DNA of 64,000 bases from Salinigranum salinum. Lineage in GTDB: Archaea > Halobacteriota > Halobacteria > Halobacteriales > Haloferacaceae. A model generated the notes under the pieces. The model made no database searches, was not told the DNA's origin, and saw nothing but the letters and a program-made list of their open reading frames with translations. Position numbers and translations under genes: made by a program. The DNA lies in the NCBI RefSeq assembly GCF_009176545.1, contig NZ_VTOJ01000001.1, positions 620,001 through 684,000 of the forward strand. The letters are read 5' to 3'. Below are positions 17,419 through 26,218 of the stretch, piece after piece; within the stretch, counting starts at the first letter, position 1; every line of letters starts with the position of its first letter.

Positions 17419-19248
17419 TCACACGCCCCACAGCACGACGATGCCGAGCGTGGTCACGACCGTCAACAGTGCCTGCAACGGCGCACCGACGCGGACGTAG
17501 TCGGTGAACCGGTAGCCGCCGGGGCCGTACACCATGAGGTTCGTCTGGTAGCCGACGGGCGTCATGAACGCGGTCGACGCGGCGAACGTGACGGCGAGGA
17601 CGAACGCGAACGGGTTCGCGCCGATCCCCCCGGCGGTGTCGACCGCGATCGGGACCAGCAACACGACGCTGGCGACCGGGGTGATGACGTTCGCCAGCAG
17701 CCCCGTGAGGAGGTAGAAGGCTCCCAGCATGGCGACCGCCGGGAGGACGGTCGACAGCGTGACGACCCCCGCGGCGAGGACCGCGACGCCGCCGGTCTCC
17801 TGCATCGCCAGCCCCAGCGGGATCACGCCCGCGAGGAGGAAGATCACGTTCCAGTTGACCGCGTCGTAGGCGTCCGTCGGCGAGAGCACCCCGGTGACGA
17901 CCATCGCCACGACGCCGCCGAGCGCCGAGATGACGATCGGGACGGCCCCGACGGCGGCGAGACCGATGACCCCGGCGACGATCACGAGCGCCGGGAGCGT
18001 CGTCGGAGCGAGTTCGCGCTCGCGTTCGCGCTGAACGAGGTCTTTGATCTCCCCCGTGACGACGAACTCGTCCGATTCGAGCAGGTAGTCGACGGTCTCG
18101 TCGGTCGTCTGCATCAGGAGGGAGTCGTACGCCTCGATCGGCGTCGCGCCGAAGTTCTCGCGGACGAGTTCGCCGGTCCGGCGGCGAACGGCGATGACCG
18201 TCGCGTCGTACCGCTCGCGGATCCGTGCCCCGCCGATGGTGTCGCCGACGACCGACGACTCCGCCGGGACGACCAGTTCGACGAGCGTCCCCTCGGTGGG
18301 GTTGTCGAGTTCGTCGTCGCCGACCGTCGCCCGGGGGAGGTAGCGGAGGTCGACGAGGTCACAGAACCGCTTGATCTCGTCGGGTGCGCCGCGGACCGTG
18401 AGGATGTCGCGTGCCTCCAGTTCCCGGTCGGTGTCGACCGCGATGAAGTGCTGGTCGCCGCGGACGACGTCGAGGATGTCGATGTCGAGGTCGCGTGCGG
18501 CGTCAGTGACGACGTCGGCGGCGGGGACGCCGACGAGCGGCGACCGCGACGGGACGAGGACGCGCGCGAGGTACTCGTCGACCTCGTACTGCTCCGTGCG
18601 CCCGCCGGGCTTCACCCGCGCCGGGGTGAGCGCCTTCCCGACGGTGAGCAGGTAGGCACTCCCGACGACGAGCACCACGGCGCCGAGCGCGGTGAACTCG
18701 AACATGCCGAACGGGTGATCGATGAGCGACGCCGAGAGGTCGCTCGCCACGAGGTTTCCCGCCGTCCCGATGAGCGTCAGCGTCCCGCCGAGCATCGACG
18801 CGTACGACAGCGGCAGGAGCAGTTTCGACGGCGACACCCCCGCCTCCTCGGCCAGATCCGTCACCATCGGGATGAACACCGCGACGACCGGCGTGTTGTT
18901 GATGACGCCCGCGATGGGGCCCGTGAGCCCGACGATCGCCACGAGGAGCCGGTTCTCGCTGCCGCGGGTGACGTGGGCGACCTCCGCGCCGAGTCGACGG
19001 ACGACCCCCGTCTCTTGGATGCCCTTCGAGAGGATGTACATCGCCAGGATCGTCACCGTCGCCGTGTTCGAGAAGCCGGACAGTCCCTCCTGAGGTGAGA
19101 TCCCCGTCCACGGCCCGAGGACGACGAGCACGACGACGAGCCCGATGGCGACGATGTCCGGCGAGACCACTTCGCTCACGAACAGCAGCACCGTCACGGC
19201 GATGAGTCCGAACACCAGTGCCGTCTCCACCGGGAGCCCTAGGATCAT
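17419..19248 (-). CDS. SLC13-type anion permease with TrkA-C domains
   Basis: A 609-residue membrane transporter of the DASS/ArsB-NhaD superfamily, predicted to move dicarboxylate, sulfate or another anion, probably with Na+. Helices fill the N-terminal 190 residues, which include GLTGPIAGVINNTPVVAVFIP, a conserved family loop with NTP, shown here in part. Two TrkA-C (RCK-C) modules occupy about residues 200-390, for example VVPAESSVVGDTIGGARIRER. A second helical block follows to the end. Central RCK-C pairs are typical of this permease branch. Substrate is not determinable. Confidence 0.88.
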   Translation of the reverse strand: MILGLPVETALVFGLIAVTVLLFVSEVVSPDIVAIGLVVVLVVLGPWTGISPQEGLSGFSNTATVTILAMYILSKGIQETGVVRRLGAEVAHVTRGSENRLLVAIVGLTGPIAGVINNTPVVAVFIPMVTDLAEEAGVSPSKLLLPLSYASMLGGTLTLIGTAGNLVASDLSASLIDHPFGMFEFTALGAVVLVVGSAYLLTVGKALTPARVKPGGRTEQYEVDEYLARVLVPSRSPLVGVPAADVVTDAARDLDIDILDVVRGDQHFIAVDTDRELEARDILTVRGAPDEIKRFCDLVDLRYLPRATVGDDELDNPTEGTLVELVVPAESSVVGDTIGGARIRERYDATVIAVRRRTGELVRENFGATPIEAYDSLLMQTTDETVDYLLESDEFVVTGEIKDLVQRERERELAPTTLPALVIVAGVIGLAAVGAVPIVISALGGVVAMVVTGVLSPTDAYDAVNWNVIFLLAGVIPLGLAMQETGGVAVLAAGVVTLSTVLPAVAMLGAFYLLTGLLANVITPVASVVLLVPIAVDTAGGIGANPFAFVLAVTFAASTAFMTPVGYQTNLMVYGPGGYRFTDYVRVGAPLQALLTVVTTLGIVVLWGV

Positions 19249-19367
19249 CTCGTGTGCCCCTCTCTGGGGGACGTGGCTTAGCTGTTCGCCCGGTCGAGGA
19301 AGCCGCAGTCCGTGTCACGAACCGTCGAGACGCCGCGTTTTTACCCCCTGCTCGCCAAGCCGCCCTC

Positions 19368-19613
19368 ATGGCGATGGGTATCACGGAGTCGATCACGCTG
19401 GCGGCGAGTCTCGTCTTCGCCCTTCCGCTCGGGGTCTTCGCACTCACGACGCTACTCGACGGCAATACGTTCCTCGGGGCCGTCCTCCTCGTCGTCGCCG
19501 TGCTGATGGTCGTCCTCCCGCGTCGGCTCACGACCCCGGCCGACGTCCCCGCCGCCGTCGCCGAGAAGGCCGTCGGTAAGGCGGTCAAAGTCCCCGACGA
19601 GGACGAGGAGTGA
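19368..19613 (+). CDS. Small haloarchaeal membrane protein (DUF7533-like)
   Basis: An 81-residue protein with two hydrophobic helices (SITLAASLVFALPLGVFALT and FLGAVLLVVAVLMVVL). A soluble acidic tail PRRLTTPADVPAAVAEKAVG ends in KVPDEDEE. An ATG two codons downstream (19374) is also possible. It diverges from the permease gene. Function unknown; family label from memory. Confidence 0.65.
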   Translation: MAMGITESITLAASLVFALPLGVFALTTLLDGNTFLGAVLLVVAVLMVVLPRRLTTPADVPAAVAEKAVGKAVKVPDEDEE

Positions 19614-19684
19614 GCCGCCGTCCTCGGCGTCCGTGATACGGTCGCTGCTCTCCAGTGACCCGATCGGCGCGTCCCGTGCGCCGG

Positions 19685-20881
19685 TCATCGCTCGACCGCT
19701 CGGTGCGCCGCCGCGACCGACACCGACTCCGGAAGCGACACGAGTCGCTCGACCCCATCGTCGAGGAGGTACGTCTCCACCCACGTCACCGCGTCCGCGC
19801 GTCGCTCCTCGCCGACGGTTCCGTCGGCTGCCCGCGTCACGGTCGCGGCGACGACGACCGCCTGGCCCGGTTCGATCGTATCGTCGCCGCGAGGGCGTTC
19901 CCGCTCGGCGAGGCCGACGCCGTGGACCGCGACCGAAGGATCCTCGAACCCGTACGCCGCCAGCTCCGCGCGCAGTTCGGTCACGACGCTCCCGGCCGTC
20001 TCCGTCTCCCCGTCGAGCGCTGCCGCGAGCCGGCCGCGAGCGGAACCGTGTGCGGCTCGCAGTGCCACGTGGGCCCGGCGTTCCCAGCCACCGTCACCGT
20101 CGACGACGAGGGTCCACGTGGCGCGAACGCGCGTCCCCACCGGTCCGCGCGGTCGGCAGTCGACCATGATCGGTCGGTCCCGGACGAGCGCCCCCTCCGA
20201 CGGGCCCGCGCCGTACACCCGCGTCTCGCCCGCGTCGACGCCCGCGCGGGCGAGGGTGACCGCCACGCGTCGTCGCAGTCGCGTCGCCGTCAGCGGGTCA
20301 GCGTCGTCCGTTCCGTCTCCGGTCTCGCGTCTCGTCCCGCCGTCGTCGTCGCCCGTGTCGACCCGGAGCGTCCCGTCGGCCGCGACGCTCGCGCCCGCGA
20401 GCAGGTCGACCGTGGCCTCGACGCCGGCCGTCGTCGCCGCTCCCACGTGCGAGAGGGCTTCTCCTTCGGCGGCCGTCTTCACCGACCGCGCCTCGGCGAG
20501 CGCCGTCGTCGACGCGACCTCGAACCCCGCTCGTTCGAGGAACAGCGCCGCGTCGTAACGGATGCCGCGGGGCGCGAGCACCGTCCCGGTCTCGGCCACC
20601 TCGCCGACGACCCGTGCGACGGCACTGGCCGGGTCGTGCACCGTCCGAACCGCGAGTCGGTCGTCGCGGGGAGGTTCCCCCGGCCGGTCGTCGTCGACGA
20701 GAGACACCGCTCGCTCCGGCGTGACGACGACGGCCTCGCTCCCGAAGACGGCACCGTCGGCGTCCGTGCCGGCGTGGACGAAGGCGACGGCGTCGGTCGA
20801 GTCGAGGCGATCACGGACCCGCTGGAGGGCGCGCTCGGCGCGACTCGTCCGAACGCGGCGTTCGAGTGGCGTCACGTCCAC
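19685..20881 (-). CDS. M24 (Xaa-Pro aminopeptidase-like) protein, probably catalytically degenerate
   Basis: A 398-residue protein with the two-part layout of M24 peptidases. An N-terminal creatinase-like domain (ALQRVRDRLDSTDAVAFVHAG) is followed by a pita-bread domain from about residue 150 (ARSVKTAAEGEALSHVGAAT). The expected metal ligands are poorly kept. The first Asp may be in MVDCRPRG, but the second Asp (normally about 11 residues later) is not present, the His is in VHGVGLAERERP, and the expected Glu-Pro after TIEPGQAVVVAA is replaced by Ala-Ala. It starts 12 bases after the helicase gene on the same strand, so the two are one operon. Confidence 0.7.
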   Translation of the reverse strand: MDVTPLERRVRTSRAERALQRVRDRLDSTDAVAFVHAGTDADGAVFGSEAVVVTPERAVSLVDDDRPGEPPRDDRLAVRTVHDPASAVARVVGEVAETGTVLAPRGIRYDAALFLERAGFEVASTTALAEARSVKTAAEGEALSHVGAATTAGVEATVDLLAGASVAADGTLRVDTGDDDGGTRRETGDGTDDADPLTATRLRRRVAVTLARAGVDAGETRVYGAGPSEGALVRDRPIMVDCRPRGPVGTRVRATWTLVVDGDGGWERRAHVALRAAHGSARGRLAAALDGETETAGSVVTELRAELAAYGFEDPSVAVHGVGLAERERPRGDDTIEPGQAVVVAATVTRAADGTVGEERRADAVTWVETYLLDDGVERLVSLPESVSVAAAHRAVER

Positions 20882-20893
20882 ACGACGGGCGCC

Positions 20894-22735
20894 TCAGGGC
20901 TCCGGCGCAGCCGGCTCCTGTGCGGCCTCGAGGAGTTCCTCCAGGGACTCGTCCCTGAGTTCGTTGTGGAGGAGCACGCTCACCGGGAGCGTGGGAGCCC
21001 CGTCGACGAGGTTCTCGAGGACCACGAGTCGCTCGCGGGCCCGCGACATCCCGACGTAGAAGACGCGGCGTTCGTTGTCGGTCAGGATGGGCACCGGGCT
21101 CGTCGTCGAGGTGAACGACTCGATGCCGTGGGCGGCGAGTTCGTCGTCGGAGACGGAGGCGGCCATCTGCTCGACCACCTTCTCGGTGAGGTCGGTCGAG
21201 ACGAACACGTGGTCGGCCTCGCGACCCTTCGCGGAGTGGATGGTGCCGAGGCGGACGCGGTTGGGGTCCATCCCCTGGTACGGCCCGTCGAAGTACGCCG
21301 AGATGGATTTGCGCTGGAAGCTGGTCACCTTGCGGACCATGTCCGACGCCGAGGCGCCGTCGGGGACGAACGGGGCGAGGTTCCGGATCTCGTCGGATTC
21401 GATCTCGATGGCGGCGAGGTCGTCCGTCTCCGACGCCTCCTCGACCTCGTCGACGAGGTCGTACAGGTCGTCGCGTTCGTTCGAGCCGAACGCCGACTCC
21501 TGAAGCATGTCGGCCAGGCGTCTCGCTTCCAGTCCCGTGATCGGGTCGTCCTCGGCGAGTTTCTCGACGGCGCGGACGTAGTCGGCGAGGCGGTCGGTCC
21601 ACATCCGCTGGTCGGTCATCACCGAGAAGGGCATCCCCAGCGGGAGGAACTCGTCGATGAACTGGAACATCTGGTAGCGCGCCCTGAACAGGACCATCAC
21701 CGTCCCCTCGTCCTGTTCGACGGTGTAGCGGACGTTCCGCGCGAGGTCGAGCATCGAGGGGTTGAAGACGCCCTCGACTCTCCCACCCTCTTTCCGGGGC
21801 TTGAGATCCTTCTCCTGGCGCTTCTCGATGTGGCGGATCTCCCGGTTGACGACGTTGAGGATCTTGGAGGGGAGTCGGTAGGAGTTCGGGAGGACGACGT
21901 CCTCGTTGCGCGGCGTGTCGAGGAGGAGATCGGGGTCGGCACCCTGCCACGCGTACACCACCTGGTCGTCGTCGCCGGCGATGAGCACCGTCTTCATGTG
22001 CGGCTTCCACTCCTCGTACACGTCGTACTGGAGGGTGGTGATGTCCTGGAACTCGTCGATGACCAGGTAGTCGACGTGTGGGACGAGCGAGCGCTGCTTC
22101 ACGCGCTCGAGCATGTCCGCGAAGCCGACGAGACCGTTGTCGCCCTTGTACGAGCGCCACGCGCGGATGGTCTCGGGGATGTCGACGCGGTCGTCGCTCG
22201 ACGGCCACGTCGGGGTGTACTTGTTGCCCTCCTGTGCGTTGGGGTCGATCTCCGGGGGGAGGCGGACCTCGTCGACGTTCCACTGGAAGGGGACGTCGTA
22301 CCAGTCGGCGACGTCTCGTCTCGTTCGTTGGAGCCACTGCGACGTGGCGATGATCTTGTTCCCGAGCGTCGTCGACCGCGCGGTGCGGCGTCCGCCGCTC
22401 TTGTACTCGTCCTCGTACTCGACGCCGTACTCCTCACAGAACGCCTGCTTGTCCTTCTCGCCCACGACGTCGCCACGCGAGAGGTTCAACAGCTCGTACG
22501 CCTTCGCGTGCATCGTGCTCACGTTGCCTTTCAGCGCGCGTGGCGTCGTGTCGAGCCGATCGGCGAGGCGTTCGCGGATCTCCGCGGCGGCGGCACGCGT
22601 GTACGACACGACGAGCACGTCCGAGACCTCGATGTCGTCTTCCTCGAGGAGGGTCTCGACGCGGTCGAGGAGGGCGGTCGTCTTCCCGCTCCCGGGGCCA
22701 CCGAACAGCCGGGTCACGGTAACGTCTTCGCTCAT
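20894..22735 (-). CDS. UvrD/Rep-type superfamily 1 DNA helicase
   Basis: A 613-residue ATP-dependent helicase for DNA repair or recombination. Motif I (Walker A) is GGPGSGKTTALL near the N-terminus. Motif II is DYLVIDEFQDITTLQYD. Motif III lies in IAGDDDQVVYAWQGADP, motif IV near LPNSYRLPSKIL, motif V in LGTIHSAKGREADHVFVS, and motif VI in RRVFYVGMSRARERLVVL. All seven are intact and correctly ordered, so it should be active. The product is shorter than bacterial UvrD and lacks obvious accessory domains. It leads the operon with the M24-like gene. Confidence 0.93.
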   Translation of the reverse strand: MSEDVTVTRLFGGPGSGKTTALLDRVETLLEEDDIEVSDVLVVSYTRAAAAEIRERLADRLDTTPRALKGNVSTMHAKAYELLNLSRGDVVGEKDKQAFCEEYGVEYEDEYKSGGRRTARSTTLGNKIIATSQWLQRTRRDVADWYDVPFQWNVDEVRLPPEIDPNAQEGNKYTPTWPSSDDRVDIPETIRAWRSYKGDNGLVGFADMLERVKQRSLVPHVDYLVIDEFQDITTLQYDVYEEWKPHMKTVLIAGDDDQVVYAWQGADPDLLLDTPRNEDVVLPNSYRLPSKILNVVNREIRHIEKRQEKDLKPRKEGGRVEGVFNPSMLDLARNVRYTVEQDEGTVMVLFRARYQMFQFIDEFLPLGMPFSVMTDQRMWTDRLADYVRAVEKLAEDDPITGLEARRLADMLQESAFGSNERDDLYDLVDEVEEASETDDLAAIEIESDEIRNLAPFVPDGASASDMVRKVTSFQRKSISAYFDGPYQGMDPNRVRLGTIHSAKGREADHVFVSTDLTEKVVEQMAASVSDDELAAHGIESFTSTTSPVPILTDNERRVFYVGMSRARERLVVLENLVDGAPTLPVSVLLHNELRDESLEELLEAAQEPAAPEP

Positions 22736-22926
22736 TGTACGCGTCCACGCCCCGCTGGTTCATAAACGACGTGCCTCGTCGCATCAGCAGGCTGAACAGT
22801 ACGTGGCGTGGTGGCCTGCACTGTCGGACGGCCGGTCGCGGCGGTTGTGCGGCTAGTCGGTGGCGGCCGTGCGACCGCTCGTCGGCGAGTAACGGAGCAG
22901 AGTGTGATCGATCGACGACGCCCGCC

Positions 22927-23112
22927 TCAGGTGTTCGGGTTCCAGCCGCAGACCGAACACTGGCTGGCCGACGTGTCGTGCAGTGCGCCGCAGTCGGGGC
23001 ACTGGAGCTTGTTATAGGATCGATCCCAGCGTACGGGTGTTGTGTCGTGACCGCGCTCGGCGAGGAACTGGTCGAACAACTCGTCGTCGTTCATGCTGGG
23101 TTCGGCTGCCAT
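22927..23112 (-). CDS. Small zinc-ribbon protein (HVO_0416-like)
   Basis: A 61-residue protein with a C-terminal four-cysteine zinc finger, CPDCGALHDTSASQCSVCGW, and an N-terminal acidic helix DDELFDQFLAERGHD. This resembles a haloarchaeal small zinc-finger family (HVO_0416 type, from memory). Function unknown. The ATG at 23112 is preferred to the one at 23094 because an AT-rich box (complement of CTTATG, 23139-23144) then lies 27-32 bases upstream. Confidence 0.7.
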   Translation of the reverse strand: MAAEPSMNDDELFDQFLAERGHDTTPVRWDRSYNKLQCPDCGALHDTSASQCSVCGWNPNT

Positions 23113-23285
23113 ACAGGTCGTGATACGGGATACCGTTACTTATGTTTACTGTTACCATGGGGATATTTGACACGTTCTCCACGGAAGTACTGTCTGGGAA
23201 TGAGTACGGTCTGGGAGACCTTCCGCACGATCCCGTTCGTGTCGTACGTCGGAGACGGACCGCAGTCGGCCGTACGTGAGCGACC

Positions 23286-24812
23286 TCAGACCGAGTCGAG
23301 GTCGTACAGCGCGCCGTACTTCGCCGTGACGTAGTCGGTGAACGCCGCCGCCGAGAAGTCCTCGCCCGTGGCCTCGCGCACGAGATCGTTCGTCTCGTAG
23401 CGCTGCCCGTGCCGGTGGACGTGTTCGCGGAGCCACTCACGCAGCGGATCGAACTCACCCGCCCGGATCCGTGCGTCGACGTCGTCGAGGTCGGCGGCGG
23501 CCGCGTCGAACAGCTGAGCCGCCATCGCGCTCCCGAGCGAGTACGTCGGGAAGTAGCCGAACGAACCGTGCGACCAGTGGATGTCCTGCAGACAGCCCTC
23601 GGCGTCGGTCTCGGGGCGGATCCCCAGATACTCCTCCATCTTGTCGTTCCACACCGCGGGCACCTCGTCGACCGAGAGGTCGCCCGCGATCAGCGCGCGC
23701 TCGATCTCGAACCGGAGCACGATGTGGAGGTGGTAGGTGAGTTCGTCCGCCTCCACCCGGATGAGGTTGTCCTCGTACACCTGGTTGACCGACTCGTACG
23801 CCTCCCGCGGCGTCACGCCGTCGAGCCCCGGGAAGTGCTCCGTCATGGTGGGGAGGAACCGCTCCCAGAACGCCTGTGAGCGGCCGACGTGGTTCTCCCA
23901 CAGCCGCGACTGCGACTCGTGGACCGACAGCCCGCGGTGTTCGCCCAGCGGGGTGGCGTACGCCTCGTCCGGGAGCCCGAGCGTGTACGTCGCGTGGCCG
24001 AATTCGTGAATCGACGACGTGATCGAGCCGATGGGGTCGGACTCGTCGAACCGGGTCGTCACCCGGGCGTCGAACTGTGTCCCCGTCGAGAAGGGGTGCG
24101 AGGAGGTGTCGAGTCGGCCGCGCTCCCACGGGTAGCCCAGCGTCGTGAGCGCCTCGCGGGCCACCGCCTCCTGCGTGTCGGTGTCGAACGTCCCGGCGAA
24201 GGCGTCGGTCGTGATCGGCGTCTCCGACGCGCGGATCTCCTCGATCATCGGGACGAGCGTCTCGCGGATCTCGGTGAGGATTTCCTCGGCCCGGTCGAGC
24301 GAGAGACAGGGTTCGTAGTCGGCGAACAACACCGCGTAGGGGTCGGCGTCGGGGTCGATGTGCTCGGCGTACTGCCGCTTGAGCTCGACCAGCTCCTCGA
24401 CGTGTGGGGCGAACGCGTCCCAGTCGTCGTCGGCTTTGGCCTGTTCCCAGACGGGCAGCGCCTCGGACGTCTTCTGGGAGATGCGCTCGACCAGCTCGGT
24501 CGGGACGCGGACGGCCCGCTCGTAGTCGCGGCGCACCTCGCGGACCACCGCCGCCTGCTCGGAGGAGAGCTCCCGCGATTCGAGATCGTCGAGGAGCGCA
24601 CCCATCTCGTCGTCGGTGAGCAGGTCGTGGTGGACTGCGGAGAGCGCCGACAGCTGCTGTGAGCGCGCCGGTGTACCCGCCTCGGGCATCATCACCTGCT
24701 GGTCCCACGAGAGGAGCATCGACGCCGCCGAGACGTTGTTGAGCCGTTTTACCTTCGAGAGGAGCGTCTCGTAGGCGTCTGGGGTCTCTGCCGTGGAGGA
24801 TTCGGTCGCCAT
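23286..24812 (-). CDS. M32 family carboxypeptidase (thermostable carboxypeptidase Taq type)
   Basis: A 508-residue cytoplasmic metallocarboxypeptidase that removes C-terminal amino acids from peptides. The zinc site is HEFGHATYTLGLP (HExxH) near residue 270, followed by the third ligand region in LSVHESQSRLWENHVGRS. Other M32 landmarks are SAASMLLSWDQQVMMPE near the N-terminus, FSTGTQFDARVTTRF, and IHWSHGSFGYFPTYSLGSA near the C-terminus. The ATG at 24812 (MATESSTAETPD) matches the acidic haloarchaeal N-terminus; the upstream extension is basic and Cys-rich and is rejected. Confidence 0.93.
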   Translation of the reverse strand: MATESSTAETPDAYETLLSKVKRLNNVSAASMLLSWDQQVMMPEAGTPARSQQLSALSAVHHDLLTDDEMGALLDDLESRELSSEQAAVVREVRRDYERAVRVPTELVERISQKTSEALPVWEQAKADDDWDAFAPHVEELVELKRQYAEHIDPDADPYAVLFADYEPCLSLDRAEEILTEIRETLVPMIEEIRASETPITTDAFAGTFDTDTQEAVAREALTTLGYPWERGRLDTSSHPFSTGTQFDARVTTRFDESDPIGSITSSIHEFGHATYTLGLPDEAYATPLGEHRGLSVHESQSRLWENHVGRSQAFWERFLPTMTEHFPGLDGVTPREAYESVNQVYEDNLIRVEADELTYHLHIVLRFEIERALIAGDLSVDEVPAVWNDKMEEYLGIRPETDAEGCLQDIHWSHGSFGYFPTYSLGSAMAAQLFDAAAADLDDVDARIRAGEFDPLREWLREHVHRHGQRYETNDLVREATGEDFSAAAFTDYVTAKYGALYDLDSV

Positions 24813-24971
24813 ACCGGACCCAGGGCACGGGGCCTTATGAATTGTCGAGGCCGTCGCTTCCGTGTGGTGCCGCATCCGTGAGACGATCTCACAGGTATCG
24901 AACTCGTGGGACGATCTCATCGGTGTCGGACCCGCGGCGTGATCGTCCTTCTCGGCGTCTCGTGACCGTCG

Positions 24972-26084
24972 TCACCCGAGGTCGGCCATCGACTCGGCCA
25001 CGCCGCGGTAGATCCGGTAACACCGGTCCAGTACGGCCAGACTCACCGACTCCTCGGCCGTGTGCGCCTCGCCCGGTTCGGCGGCGCCACAGACGACGCA
25101 GGTCGTTCCCGCGTCCGCGAGCCACCCCGCGTCCGTGGCGTGCGGTTTCACGACGTGTTCTGGCTCTCCCTCCTGCGCCGCAGCTGCCGCGTCGAGCACG
25201 AGGTCGGCGAACGCGGCGTCGTCACAGGCCATCGGGAGGAGGTCCTGGTCGATGCGCCACTCCACGCCCTCGATCGCCTCGACGTGCTCCAGCGGTGCGC
25301 GCTCGCCCGGGACGGTCCGCTCGTCGACGGTCACCTCACACTCCTCGGGGATGACGTTCCAGGCCGTCCCGCCCTCGATCTCGGTGACGGCGACGCTGCC
25401 CTCGAGCTCGAAGCCGAGCACTTCGCTCGCGGGGAAGTCGAGTGACCGAACGACGTCGACCGCGTCGCAGGCGCGGTAGACGGCATTTTCGCCCGACTCG
25501 GGCTCGCTCGCGTGGGCCGTCTCGCCGCGAGCGACGAGCGTGCTCCCCCGGCGACCCTTGTGAGCCACGGCGACGTCCGTGACGCCCGGCGCGGAGTAGC
25601 CAGTCGACCCCTCGCCGACCACGGCGTAGTCGACGTCGAACCCCTCGTCCAGCGCCGCGCGGGCGCCGACGCCGCCCTGCTCCTCGCCGACGAACGAGAC
25701 GAACAGGAGCGTCCGGTCGCTCCCGGTGACGGAGGCGTCCCGGAACGCACACATCGACGCTGCGACGGCACCCTTCATGTCGGCCGTCCCTCGACCGTAG
25801 AGGCGGCCGTCGCGCTCCTCGACGAGGTAGTCGCCGTCGCCCTCGACCTGTGCGGCCGCGGGCGGGACGACGTCGTGGTGGCCCACGAGCGCGAGCGAGA
25901 CGTCGGGGTCGTCGGGGCCGCGGCGGGCGATCACGTTCCCCGCCCCGTCCCGCGTCACGTCGGCGTCCGTCTCCGCCCGGAGCCACCGCTCGATCGCGTC
26001 GCCCGCGGTGGCTTCGTCGTCGTGGCTGGGGATCGAGACGAGGTCGCGCGTGACCGTTTCGATCTCGGCTGACGGCGTGTGCAT
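24972..26084 (-). CDS. M20 family metallopeptidase / deacylase
   Basis: A 370-residue zinc hydrolase of the ArgE/DapE/carboxypeptidase G2 group. Metal ligands are visible: His and Asp in LVGHHDVVPP, Asp in GRGTADMKGAVAA, the catalytic Glu pair in FVGEEQGGVGAR, and a C-terminal His in VVKPHATDAGWLADAG. The dimerisation insert lies between about residues 170 and 280. It is probably an amidohydrolase acting on an N-acyl amino acid or a small peptide; exact substrate is unclear. Start ATG 26084 (MHTPSAEIETV) begins family similarity. Confidence 0.88.
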   Translation of the reverse strand: MHTPSAEIETVTRDLVSIPSHDDEATAGDAIERWLRAETDADVTRDGAGNVIARRGPDDPDVSLALVGHHDVVPPAAAQVEGDGDYLVEERDGRLYGRGTADMKGAVAASMCAFRDASVTGSDRTLLFVSFVGEEQGGVGARAALDEGFDVDYAVVGEGSTGYSAPGVTDVAVAHKGRRGSTLVARGETAHASEPESGENAVYRACDAVDVVRSLDFPASEVLGFELEGSVAVTEIEGGTAWNVIPEECEVTVDERTVPGERAPLEHVEAIEGVEWRIDQDLLPMACDDAAFADLVLDAAAAAQEGEPEHVVKPHATDAGWLADAGTTCVVCGAAEPGEAHTAEESVSLAVLDRCYRIYRGVAESMADLG

Positions 26085-26218
26085 GGCTCCCCTCCGCGCC
26101 GACCGTGGAAAACTCCGGCTATCCGACCCCGGCGCGCCGGTCGTGCGGGGTTCCGTCCCAGCAGGGCGGGACACCGACAGTCGATCCGTCCGGAACCGCC
26201 GCGCGGCCGTGCCTCGCC

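Noticed and set aside
17353..19098. A 581-codon plus-strand open frame
   Set aside because: Antisense to the SLC13-type permease, whose helices and RCK-C modules are clear.
19655..22765. A 1036-codon plus-strand open frame
   Set aside because: It lies antisense to the helicase and M24 genes, both of which have clear motifs. Its product is a monotonous Arg/Asp/Val-rich string, the usual antisense shadow in GC-rich haloarchaeal DNA.
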